NCBI RefSeq assembly: GCF_011682065.1
Contig: NZ_VUYU01000001.1
Location: 186,001-250,000 of the forward strand
Length of the DNA: 64,000 bases
DNA from: Massilia rubra
GTDB taxonomy: Bacteria; Pseudomonadota; Gammaproteobacteria; Burkholderiales; Burkholderiaceae_D
Reading direction: 5' to 3'
Made by a program: the position numbers and the translations under genes. Below are positions 17,838 through 26,900 of the stretch, piece after piece (positions within the stretch are counted from its first letter, which is position 1; every line of letters begins with the position of its first letter). A model generated the notes under the pieces. That model was not told the origin of the DNA and made no database searches. It saw only the letters and a list, made by a program, of their open reading frames with translations.

Positions 17838-18407
17838 TTAATCCGGCGCTGTTGGCGCGGCAGGTCGCGTCTGGGCACGCGCTCGCAAGCGCGAATTGAC
17901 AACAAATCTCACCGGTCTCAGCGAATCCTGGACTATGATTTTATGGCTCATTATTTCCACTTCGTATAACAGGTTTCCCGTTCGAAGCCGGCGCGCATAC
18001 GCGATCATGGCGTTCAAGCTGCGCGCCTCGGCAATAAAGCTGACAGTGCCGCGCCCGCTGTTCGATTCAACGCCAAGAAGGACCACCTCATCGTCGACGG
18101 ATGATTCGATCTCTCTGAATAACGCGTCCCAGGGGACTGAAAGCCTGTCGTTCACATCGCGTTCATAGGCAAGGTCGTCGCTGGATTCCTGGGCGGCGAT
18201 TGGCTTGGCGGCAGATTCGACCGTTCCAGCGGATAACGCACCAACTCCTCTGCTTAACCGTGCATCGGCTGATGTTTGCGCCGCAGCCCCGGTCAAATAG
18301 CACCATCCGGTGTAGGAAGCGAGAAGAAGAGCGGCGGCCAGAAAAGCATAAGCAATATAAGGCTGGCGCGGCTTTGGCGCAAAATTAAAGTGCAATAGGC
18401 GCATCAT
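17838..18407 (-). CDS. PilN/GspL-C-like platform protein
   Basis: 189 residues. Basic cytoplasmic start (MMRLLHFNFAPKPRQP) matching the conserved N-terminus of PilN (INLLP-type) that binds PilM, one membrane helix (YAFLAAALLLASYTGWCYL), and a periplasmic ferredoxin-like domain. It overlaps the PilM-like gene by 4 bp, the usual PilM-PilN pairing. Confidence 0.68.
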   Translation of the reverse strand: MMRLLHFNFAPKPRQPYIAYAFLAAALLLASYTGWCYLTGAAAQTSADARLSRGVGALSAGTVESAAKPIAAQESSDDLAYERDVNDRLSVPWDALFREIESSVDDEVVLLGVESNSGRGTVSFIAEARSLNAMIAYARRLRTGNLLYEVEIMSHKIIVQDSLRPVRFVVNSRLRARAQTRPAAPTAPD

Positions 18408-19219
18408 GCTTGCGCCGACTGTGCATCCATCGCTGGCGCTGCGGCCGGAACCTGCCAGTGCAAATCTTGCGTCAGCACGGCGTTGAAAAACCTCGATGTC
18501 GCCGAAATATCGGTCCCGGCCACGGCGTGAACATGGATGGGGATATCCTGATCCAGGCCTTGAAGAACGAGTTCGCGTTCGATCAAGACATCGAGTGCGT
18601 TCGCTGCGCCAAGACCGACCGATAAGGCGCGGATGCTATGCCAGGCGCCATTGCGAATGCACGCCAGTATGCATCTATTGTGCTCGACAACCGCAACTAG
18701 CCCGTCATTCCCCGTCGTCCGACGCAAACGATTGAATATCTGCGTCGATAATGGCTGCATTTTTCTTAATCTGAGCGCGTGCTTGTCGCATAACTGGGCT
18801 ATTTTCGAGATCAGCGCTTGTTCCATCGCGCACGCAAGGCCGGCTGCACGGTAACCGCCGTGCTCGACCTGAATTTCCCACTCGGCGGACATGGCACCAT
18901 ATATCGCATGCAATGCTGCTCCCCCCAGGGCATTGAATTCATTGGATGACTGCACGTCGGGAGACCACGGGATCAATCCATAACGGACAAAGTGATCGGA
19001 GACGACAAATTCCACGCTCGCTCCGCTCTGGGGAGCGGCATCCAGGCAGGCATCTAGCACGGTGAGCGATGCGACCCACCCTGCAACGTGCGCACCCGAA
19101 GGAGGCGCGACAGCAATAAGTTGACGCGCCTCGGCGCGCTTGCCAAGGCGCTTTGTCGCGATGGCCACGCAATGAGAATGCAAGTGAACCTCCAACTGGC
19201 TAGTCAACGAACGTAACAC
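18404..19219 (-). CDS. PilM/GspL-like cytoplasmic actin-fold protein
   Basis: 271 residues from a GTG that lies inside the last codons of gspE (20-bp overlap). It lacks membrane segments and shows strand-rich stretches of an actin-like fold, but clear nucleotide-binding motifs are weak (LVAVVEHNRCILACIRNG resembles the phosphate-2 strand region). Assigned from gene order E-M-N-O-P-secretin rather than from strong signatures. Confidence 0.58.
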   Translation of the reverse strand: MLRSLTSQLEVHLHSHCVAIATKRLGKRAEARQLIAVAPPSGAHVAGWVASLTVLDACLDAAPQSGASVEFVVSDHFVRYGLIPWSPDVQSSNEFNALGGAALHAIYGAMSAEWEIQVEHGGYRAAGLACAMEQALISKIAQLCDKHALRLRKMQPLSTQIFNRLRRTTGNDGLVAVVEHNRCILACIRNGAWHSIRALSVGLGAANALDVLIERELVLQGLDQDIPIHVHAVAGTDISATSRFFNAVLTQDLHWQVPAAAPAMDAQSAQA

Positions 19220-20888
19220 GATTTATTTCCTCCAATGTAGTTCTTCCAGCTGCAGCCAGTGCGATCGCCGATTCGCGCAGAAAAATTGTCCCGTTACTGC
19301 GCGCAGCCTCCTTAATGCTGCGAATGGGGGCACGTGAAACGATGAGTTCCCGCAATTCGTCGTTGAGCATGAGGACTTCTCCGATTGCATGCCTGCCCTT
19401 GTATCCACTGGCGCGGCAGTGAGCGCAGCCGCGGCCTTTTCTGAACGCCATTGTCGAGGCCAATTCGATACTAATTTTTGACACCTGCAATTCGTCCTGG
19501 GCGGGTGCATGGGGTTCGCTGCAATGCGTGCAGATCAAGCGCACCAGACGCTGCGCAAGAATACCGTTAAGCGCAGAAACAAAACTATAAGTGTCGACTC
19601 CCATGTGTAAAAATCTGCCTAATACGTCGAGTACGTTATTTGCGTGCACGCTTGTGAGAACCAGGTGCCCGGTCAGGGCTGATTGGACGGCGATCTGCGC
19701 AGTCTCCGGATCGCGAATCTCGCCCACAAGTATTTTGTCCGGATCGTGGCGAAGAATGGACCGCAGTCCTCGTGCGAACGTCAGGCCCTTCTTTTCATTT
19801 ACCGGAATCTGCAGCACACCAGGCAACTGGTACTCGACCGGGTCTTCAATGGTGATGATTTTGTCTTGCCCATTGTTGATTTCCGAGAGGGCGGCGTACA
19901 TCGTGGTGGTCTTGCCACTTCCAGTGGGACCGGTCACAAGAAGCATCCCATAGGGCTTGGTGGCGAGTTGACGTATTTTCAGCAAGGACGCGGGATCGAA
20001 TCCCAGCAGGTCCAGGCGCAAACCTTGAATCTGGTCAGTCAGACTGCGCTTGTCGAGGATACGAATGACAACGTCTTCGCTGAGCAAACTCGGCATAATC
20101 GAGACCCGGTAATCGATCTCTTGTCCCTTGACCGAAAGTTTGAAGCGGCCGTCCTGCGGAATGCGGCGCTCAGCAATGTCGAGCTCGGCCATCACTTTAA
20201 TACGCGATACCACTTGCTCGGCCATCGCGTTACCGGTCACGTTAATAATGCTCGCAAGCACACCGTCAATCCGATATTTGACTTGCAGGCCAGTGTTTGT
20301 CGTTTCGAGATGAATATCGCTTGCACCTATTTTTAGGGCATCGTAAATAGTAGAATTGACTAATTTAACTACCGGGCTGGTGTCTTCGTCAATCGATGCG
20401 AGGGACAGGTCTTGAAACTTTTCGGCAACCACGGCATCCTGGTCGGCACCGTGAATGGCAGTGTCGATCGCACGCAGACTGTCTTCATGTACTGCGAAAA
20501 ACGCGGACAGGTCATGCCGATGTGCGAGGCGCCACGACACCGTTTGATCGATCGCGTCAACATAGGCTTGCAAGGCCAGATCGAAAGGATCGGCCACCAC
20601 ACAGACCAGTACGGCACCATCCCACGCAAGGAAGCAGCCGCGCTTGTAAGAGTCGCGGAACGACAAGAGTTCGAACGCCGGCGTCAAGCTATACAGGACG
20701 TCCATTGTTGCAATATCGAGATGCAAGGTTCGCGCCAGACATGCCACAAATTGGTCAGGAGGAAGCGACAGGTCTTCGTCCAGAATATCGGCCATGCTCC
20801 GGCCTGCGGAAGCTGCATGCAGGCGCGCATTTTTTAGGAGCTCTGTTGGAATCGCTTCGCTTGGCGCCATAACGGGTGCGGGAATCAT
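19200..20888 (-). CDS. Type II secretion / pilus assembly ATPase (GspE/PilB family)
   Basis: 562 residues. N1 domain at about 10-150, then the motor: Walker A GPTGSGKTTTMY near residue 322, Asp box ITIEDPVEYQ, Walker B ILVGEIRDPETA and His box LTSVHAN. A zinc tetracysteine (CTHC ... CAHC, about 455-490) separates this from retraction ATPases, which lack it. ATG overlaps the gspF stop as ATGA. It powers pseudopilin assembly at the GspF-like platform. No PilT-like retraction gene is seen in the window, in keeping with secretion rather than twitching. Confidence 0.93.
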   Translation of the reverse strand: MIPAPVMAPSEAIPTELLKNARLHAASAGRSMADILDEDLSLPPDQFVACLARTLHLDIATMDVLYSLTPAFELLSFRDSYKRGCFLAWDGAVLVCVVADPFDLALQAYVDAIDQTVSWRLAHRHDLSAFFAVHEDSLRAIDTAIHGADQDAVVAEKFQDLSLASIDEDTSPVVKLVNSTIYDALKIGASDIHLETTNTGLQVKYRIDGVLASIINVTGNAMAEQVVSRIKVMAELDIAERRIPQDGRFKLSVKGQEIDYRVSIMPSLLSEDVVIRILDKRSLTDQIQGLRLDLLGFDPASLLKIRQLATKPYGMLLVTGPTGSGKTTTMYAALSEINNGQDKIITIEDPVEYQLPGVLQIPVNEKKGLTFARGLRSILRHDPDKILVGEIRDPETAQIAVQSALTGHLVLTSVHANNVLDVLGRFLHMGVDTYSFVSALNGILAQRLVRLICTHCSEPHAPAQDELQVSKISIELASTMAFRKGRGCAHCRASGYKGRHAIGEVLMLNDELRELIVSRAPIRSIKEAARSNGTIFLRESAIALAAAGRTTLEEINRVTFVD

Positions 20889-22069
20889 TGGAGACTGTTC
20901 GCGAGTTCAAAGATAGGTAGATACATGAGCACAACGATCGCACCGATGACGACGCCAATGATGATCATGAGGATGGGTTCGAACAGTTTTGTAAACCAGT
21001 CCACCCAGCTGGAAATTTCATCGTCGTAGAGCGTGGCGATGCGTTCCATCGCTTGCGCGATTTCGCCCGAGCGTTCGCCGACCGTGATCAGTCGCGCTCC
21101 CACTTCAGTCGCCAGCGAATGTGCGGAAAACGCCTCCGATACGGTTCGTCCTTCGCGAATCAGGCTGGCGGCTTGAAGCAAGCCTGACTGCAGCGCCGGC
21201 TGTTTCAAAAGATCACCTACCATGTCCAGTGCCATGACAAATGGAATGCCACCTTTTAATAGCATTGCAAGCGTGCGCGTAAAGCGCGCCAATTGATACA
21301 GGCGCAGTTTTTCACCGACAGCCGGTATCGACCACAGTAACTGGAGGAAGCGCGCCATCAGCAGCGGGCGGGTAGCGACGTAGCAAAGACATGCACTCAC
21401 GCCGACCAGTCCACCGGACATTTGCCACCCATACTGCGATATACATTGGCCCCAGATCATGAGCGCCTGCGACATCCAGGGAAGGTTTTCACCAAGATCT
21501 TGATAAACTAGGCTAAATCGTGGAACGACGTAGCCCAGCAAAAAGAGAACGACGATGAACCCGACTGCGAGGAGGAGCGCCGGATAGATGGCCGCAGCAA
21601 CAACCTTCTCGCGCACAGTATTGAGTTGTCTGTGATAAAGCAAAAATCGCTTTAGCGCTTCGGTTAAATCGCCAGTTCGTTCAGATGTGCGTACTGTGGC
21701 AATGTATAGAACGGGAAATATCTTCGGTAATTCTTCCAAGGCCCTCGAAAACGACAAGCCTTCCTGAAGATGCCGGGATATCGATTGGAGTACAGTCCGG
21801 CCATCGGCGTGTTTGGATTTTCGCGTCAGGATGTCGATCGTTTCAATCAAGCTTAAGCCTGCGTCCAGCAACGACACCAGTTCCTGTGTGAAGAGAGGGA
21901 CGGAAAACACGGGAGTCCTGGTCGCAAGGCGCCCCCATGAGCGACGTGCACTAATGACCTGAAATCCTTGTGCAAGCGCTTTTTTCCGAGCCTCTTCGAT
22001 GCTCCGGGCTTCAAGACGAAGGAGCGTTACGCCATTGTTGGATGCGAAAACTTTTAGATCGATGTACAT
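20885..22069 (-). CDS. Type II secretion / pilus inner-membrane platform protein (GspF/PilC family)
   Basis: 394 residues from the ATG at 22069; a TTG at 22102 would be nearly leaderless relative to the predicted -10 at 22110-22115. Two GspF repeats: FTQELVSLLDAGLSLIETIDIL and FTRTLAMLLKGGIPFVMALDMV, each followed by the G-E-R-T/S-G motif (RTSERTGDL, VGERSGEIAQAMERIA). Three membrane helices are predicted, the last ending IGAIVVLMYLPIFELANSL. First gene of the secretion operon. Confidence 0.92.
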   Translation of the reverse strand: MYIDLKVFASNNGVTLLRLEARSIEEARKKALAQGFQVISARRSWGRLATRTPVFSVPLFTQELVSLLDAGLSLIETIDILTRKSKHADGRTVLQSISRHLQEGLSFSRALEELPKIFPVLYIATVRTSERTGDLTEALKRFLLYHRQLNTVREKVVAAAIYPALLLAVGFIVVLFLLGYVVPRFSLVYQDLGENLPWMSQALMIWGQCISQYGWQMSGGLVGVSACLCYVATRPLLMARFLQLLWSIPAVGEKLRLYQLARFTRTLAMLLKGGIPFVMALDMVGDLLKQPALQSGLLQAASLIREGRTVSEAFSAHSLATEVGARLITVGERSGEIAQAMERIATLYDDEISSWVDWFTKLFEPILMIIIGVVIGAIVVLMYLPIFELANSLQ

Positions 22070-22109
22070 CAGGATAGCTATTGTAGGATTTCGCAGAGAC
22101 AAGTTGAGT

Positions 22110-22115
22110 ATTATA
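22110..22115 (-). promoter_or_regulatory. Probable -10 element of the secretion operon
   Basis: On the minus strand this is a perfect TATAAT about 40 bp upstream of the gspF-like ATG; predicted start near 22103. No good -35 lies at 16-18 bp, so an activator may be needed. Confidence 0.4.
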
Positions 22116-22457
22116 CGGTGTTAGGCGGCATATTTTTGTGATGTTGACCATCTGGAGGCCGGGATGCGTCTTCGCGTATTTCTCATTTGCGAGAATGCGC
22201 AAAACGCCGGCAGCCATGGGAGGTAGGCTCGCATTGCGCTTTGAATAGGGGCCATTGCAGGCACATCTTGGCATCGATGTAGTCGACATGGGAGCAGATA
22301 CGTCTGACGAATCGCCACTCGGTTCGATGGTGGGTGCGCCGCGACTAATCCGGTGCCGTACAGATGCACGTGAGTCCGGAGAGAGCGCTACGCCGGAGTG
22401 GATCCGGCGCAAAGGGGCGCTCGCCATTGCTGGCGCAGCCTCGCTCTGAGCGAGGCC
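22116..22457. other. Intergenic region before the insertion sequence
   Basis: No gene supported. A small plus-strand frame ending at 22449 has no domain signature and ends inside a hairpin, so it is not called. The hairpin GCCTCGCTC-T-GAGCGAGGC at 22438-22456 has 9-bp arms and no T-run; it could be a terminator for leftward or rightward transcription. The IS target site GGCTTACCC begins two bases after it. Confidence 0.4.
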
Positions 22458-22466
22458 GGCTTACCC

Positions 22467-23952
22467 CACCTCGTTATACACAAGTCCGACTGACCGCCGA
22501 CCGACCTGGAAAAACTCGTTCACATTCAACAACTTACCGCAGCTCTTGTAAACTGAGGCCGTTTCATGTTTACTCTCGTCTTTTGAGTGAACGAATTGGC
22601 TACCGCACCGGCACCCTGGACTGAGACAGAATTTGCAAAACTCGACCTGGGTGATGCGCGCCTGAACAAGCGAGCGAGGATCTTGATGGAGCGATTTACG
22701 GCCGATCCGACGGCCAGTGTACCGAAGGCGTGCCGGGGCTGGGGCGAAACGATGGCGGCATACCGCTTCTTCGACAACGCCAGCATCGACTGGCGCGCGA
22801 TCATGGCGCCACACTGGGAACAAACCGAGCAGCGCATGGCGGCGCAGCCGGTAGTGCTGTGCTTGCAGGACACGACCGAACTCGATTTCAACGGTCAGGA
22901 CGCCTTTGGCCTCGGACCGTTGAGTTACGAAGCGCAGCGTGGCATGTACTTGCACCCGACCTACGCAGTCACGCCTGAGCGCGAACCGCTGGGCATCATG
23001 GATGCATGGATGTGGGCACGCGAAAAAAAGGATAAGTCCGGGATTCGTGGCGGGCCAAAAGAAAGCCTGCGCTGGATCGAGGGGTACGAGCGTATCGCCG
23101 AGATGGCCGCACACTTGCCGGAAACGCGCTTGGTGTATGTGGCAGACCGGGAAGCAGATCTAATGCCATTGATGCTGCGGGCGCAGGAACTGGGCACGCC
23201 AGCGGATTGACTGGTGCGTGCCTCGCACAATCGCTGCCTGGCCGATGGCGAGAAGCTCTGGCAGCACACTGGCGCCGGTGAGCCGATCGGCGAGATAGCG
23301 TTTGCGATGCCGGCGCGCCACGGCGTCAAGGCCCGGACGGTGCGCCAGCAACTGTGGGTACGCAAGGTCGACCTTCCCGCCGGCAAAGGCAAAACGGTCA
23401 GCGCAACCTGCCTGATCGCACGCGAAACCGATGCGCCGCAAGGCACCAAAGCGATTGAATGGCGCTTGCTCACTAACCGGGAAGCCGGCACGCTGGCCGC
23501 TGTGGTCGAACTGATCGACTGGTACCGTGCCCGGTGGGAAATCGAAATCCTGTTCAACGTCCTGAAAAATGCCTGCAAGGTCGAAGCACTTCAGCTCGGT
23601 TCGATGGAAAAGCTGGAACGCGCTCTGGCACTGTTCATGGTGGTGGCATGGCGAATCGCCCATCTGATGAGATTGGGCAGAACCTGCCCTGATCTGGATG
23701 CGGAACTGTTCTTCGATCCCGACGAAATTCAAGCTGCCTACCTGCTGCACGATAAAGTCCCGCCGGCCAAGCCGACGCTCAACGAGGTCCTGCGTCGGAT
23801 CGCATGCATCGGCGGCTTTCTTGCTCGCAAAGGCGACGGGGAGCCCGGCGTCAAAACAATCTGGCTCGGACTGAAGGACGTCCATGTTGCGGTAAAAATG
23901 ATGCGTGCCATGCGCCGATCAGGAGGTCAGGAGACTTGTGTATAACGAGATG
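22467..23952 (+). mobile_element. IS4-family (IS50/Tn5-like) insertion sequence, 1486 bp
   Basis: Terminal inverted repeats CACCTCGTTATACACAAGTC (22467-22486) and its partner at 23933-23952 match at 19 of 20 positions, and the inner TATACACAAGT is the core of Tn5/IS50 ends. The 9-bp direct repeat GGCTTACCC flanks the element at 22458-22466 and 23953-23961, the duplication size known for this group. One transposase frame fills it, interrupted by a stop. Removing the element and one repeat restores a continuous sequence downstream of the Ig-repeat gene. Confidence 0.93.
22587..23945 (+). pseudogene. IS4-family transposase, interrupted by one nonsense codon
   Basis: Full frame of 452 codons plus stop, with TGA at 23208-23210 where related transposases have Trp (TPAD-stop-LVRASHNR; TGG to TGA). 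Catalytic residues are visible on both sides: Asp in CLQDTTELDF, Asp in VYVADREADL, and Glu in the Y-(2)-R-(3)-E-type block WYRARWEIEILFNVLK. The truncated 207-residue product would lack the last Glu and be inactive. Readthrough of TGA or a sequencing error are the alternatives. Otherwise the frame is intact, so the mutation is recent. Confidence 0.88.
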
Positions 23953-23981
23953 GGCTTACCCACCTCGGACAATGGCGGCAC

Positions 23982-26900
23982 CTACACGATAAAGTCCCAC
24001 TGCAGCGGCGCCACCACATGCGCCGCGATTTCGGGCGAATGCAGGAACTCGTCGGCCACATGCTCCAGGCTCACCCCTTGCTCCATGGCCGCGCGCCAGA
24101 AGGCCAGTCCGGGCGCATCGCTCTGGCGGCCGAAGATGCTCTGGTAGAGCAGATTGAGATCATGCTCGATGAAGCCGTTGAAGGGCGCCTTGTTCAGCAA
24201 CTGCGCTTCGGGCGAACTGATGATCTCCAGCGCAATGTGGCCCAGGGTTACGCCGCTCTTCTCGGCCTGGGCCCAGAACTCGAAACCCTGGTAGTCGGCC
24301 TGGCGTCCCAGCACGTTTTTGTACAGTCCGGCCAATGCGCTCTGTTCGCCGCGGTGCTCGAGCGCGATGGTGGTGTCGGCAAACACCAGGCTTTCCAGGT
24401 TGATCGCCAGGGCCGTGTGCTGCGGCTGGTCCTTGGGCGTGATGGCCACGTACGATTCGTGGCGCGCGATGGTGTAGTCGCCGCTGTTGCCCATGAAGAC
24501 CCCGGCGTCCGCATCGAGTCCGCCATGCAGGATGGTGGGCAAGGGCGTGGCCGCCGGCTCGGCCGCCGCCGCCCGGGTGGCGCTGCCCACCGCCCAGTTC
24601 AGGCGCAGGCTGTCGCTGCCGCCTCCCGAGAAGATATAGGCGGTATCGGCCGAGGTGCTAAATGTCTGGCTGGCGGCGTCGCCGGTCAGGATCTGGCCCT
24701 CGGTATTGCCGCTGACATTGGCGGCGCCGACGATGGCGGCGAAGTCAACCGCATTCAAGACGATCTGGCTGCCGGCCGCCAGCTTGGTGGCGTCCACCAC
24801 CAGCGCCGTCGCCTGGGTCGCGCTGCTGGTGCCGGTCAGGGTCAGGGCGCCCGATGCACTGTTGGCCCCGCCGACGGCCACGATGGTTTCGACCAGCAAG
24901 GGCAGGCTGGCGCCCAGCTTGCCCAGGAAGACCACGCCGTTGCCGGTCAGGTGAGACTGGTCGGCGGCCGGATGACCCGGCGTGGACGCCAGGATGGCCT
25001 GGATCAGGTGCTCGGTCGAATTGCCGGCAGCCTGGCTCGGGCCGCCGCTGGCAGTCAGGCCGACGCCGGCTGCGAGCTGGGCCAGCAGCAGGTTGCCGCC
25101 GCTGCTGGTGGCCAGCGCGATGTCGGCCGTGCTGGCGCCGCCATTCGATTCCGCGCGCTCGCCGCTCACCACCGGAATGACGGTCTGGGTTCCGCTGGCG
25201 CCGCCCGGCAGGGTCACTGCAACGGTCGAGACCGGCACGCCATCGACCGTCGCCACCACGGGCACCGGTGGCGTTGGCGTGGGCGGCACCGGAATGACCG
25301 GCGGCAGCGGCGGCGCCTCGATCAGCAGGCCCATGATGGGGCTGGCCGGCGACAGGTTGCCTGCCGCATCGCCCTGTTTGAGCGTGAGCGCGTGGTAGCC
25401 GAGCGAGAGCGGCAGGGTGGTCATGCTCCACTGGCCGCCGGCGTCGGCGAGCGCGGTGCCCAGCACCGTCACGCCATCGCCGTCGTACAAGGTGACGCTG
25501 GCGTTGGGAGCGGCGCTGCCGGTCAGCCGCGGGGTGCTCACATTGGTCACCAGGTCGCCCGGCGTGCCGCTGTCGCTGGCTGGGGCGAGGCTGGGCGCGG
25601 CGGGCGCGGCCGGCGCTTCGGTGTCGATCATCAAGGTCAGCGCGGCGCTGGCATCCGATATATTGCCGGCCGCATCGGTCTGCCTGGCGGTGATCGTATG
25701 GCTGCCGTCGCCCAGTACGCTGGTGGGGATGCTCCAGACCCCATTCGGATCGGCAATGGCGGTGCCGAGCACGGTGGTGCCGTCGCTGTCGAACAGTTGT
25801 ACGCTGGCATACGCTTCGGCGCTGCCGCTCAGGGTCGGGGTGGCGAAGCGGGTCAGGTTGTCGCCCGCGACGCCGCTGTCGCTCTTGGGCGTGAGCAGCG
25901 GCGCGCCGAGTGGCGCCGCGCCGGTATCGATGACGACGGTCAGCGCGCCGCTGGCGGACGACACGTTGCCGGCCAGATCGGTCTGGCGCGCGGTAACGGT
26001 GTGCTGGCCGGCGCTGAGCATGCTGCTGGGAATGCTCCAGTTACCCTTGCCGTCGGCCATGACGGTGCCGATCAGGGTGGTGCCATCGGTATCGTACAGC
26101 CTGACCGTGGCATCCGGCTCGGCCTTGCCCTCGAATACGGGGGTGGCGTTGCTGGTGATCGCATCGCTGTCCGAGACCCCTGTGTCGGTGGCGCTGGTCA
26201 TGGCCGGGACCGTGGGCGCCAGGGCGGTATGGTCGAGCACATAGGTTTCGCCGCCGTCGTAGCCGCCGCCAATGGCCACATTGTTGGCATTCTCGATGCC
26301 GGTGCCGCTGGGATTGAGGTCGAGGCGCACGCTGCCGTCGCCGCCGAGGCCGCCCACCGTCACGGTGTAGCTGGCGCCGCTGCCGGTGACCGAGGTGATG
26401 CCCGCCGCGGCCGTGCCGTTGGTGACCAGGGTAAAGTCGCTCGCGTCGACCCCGGTCACGCTCTGGCTGAAGGTAACCGCGTAGCTGACCGCGGTATCAG
26501 CCGCGGGTACCGCCACGGCGGCCCCGCCGGCGCGCACGATGGCGCTGACGCTGGGGGTGTTCGTGACGTTGATGGTGAAGATCTGGAAGGCGTCGTTGCC
26601 GGCGGCATCGGTCGCCTTCAGGTAGATGTGGTACGCGCCCATGGGCAGGTTCTGGCTGGCCACCAGGCTGGTGCCGGAAATGCTGAACTTGGCATTGTCG
26701 GCGTCGATGGTGCCGTTGCCGACCGCAAAACCGTACTGTACGCTGGTGATGTCGGTCGACGACAGCGTGGCCACCGTGCTGCCGTTGGTGGCACTGCTGG
26801 CGTCGACCGAGGTGGTGCTCAGCGCCATGCCGACCGGGCCGATGGTGTCGAGGATGTAGGCGAAGCCGTTGGAGGCGGGCGAGACGTTGCCGGCGGCGTC

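Noticed and set aside
22255-22449. 64-codon plus frame before the IS
   Set aside because: No ribosome site or domain; it ends inside a hairpin.
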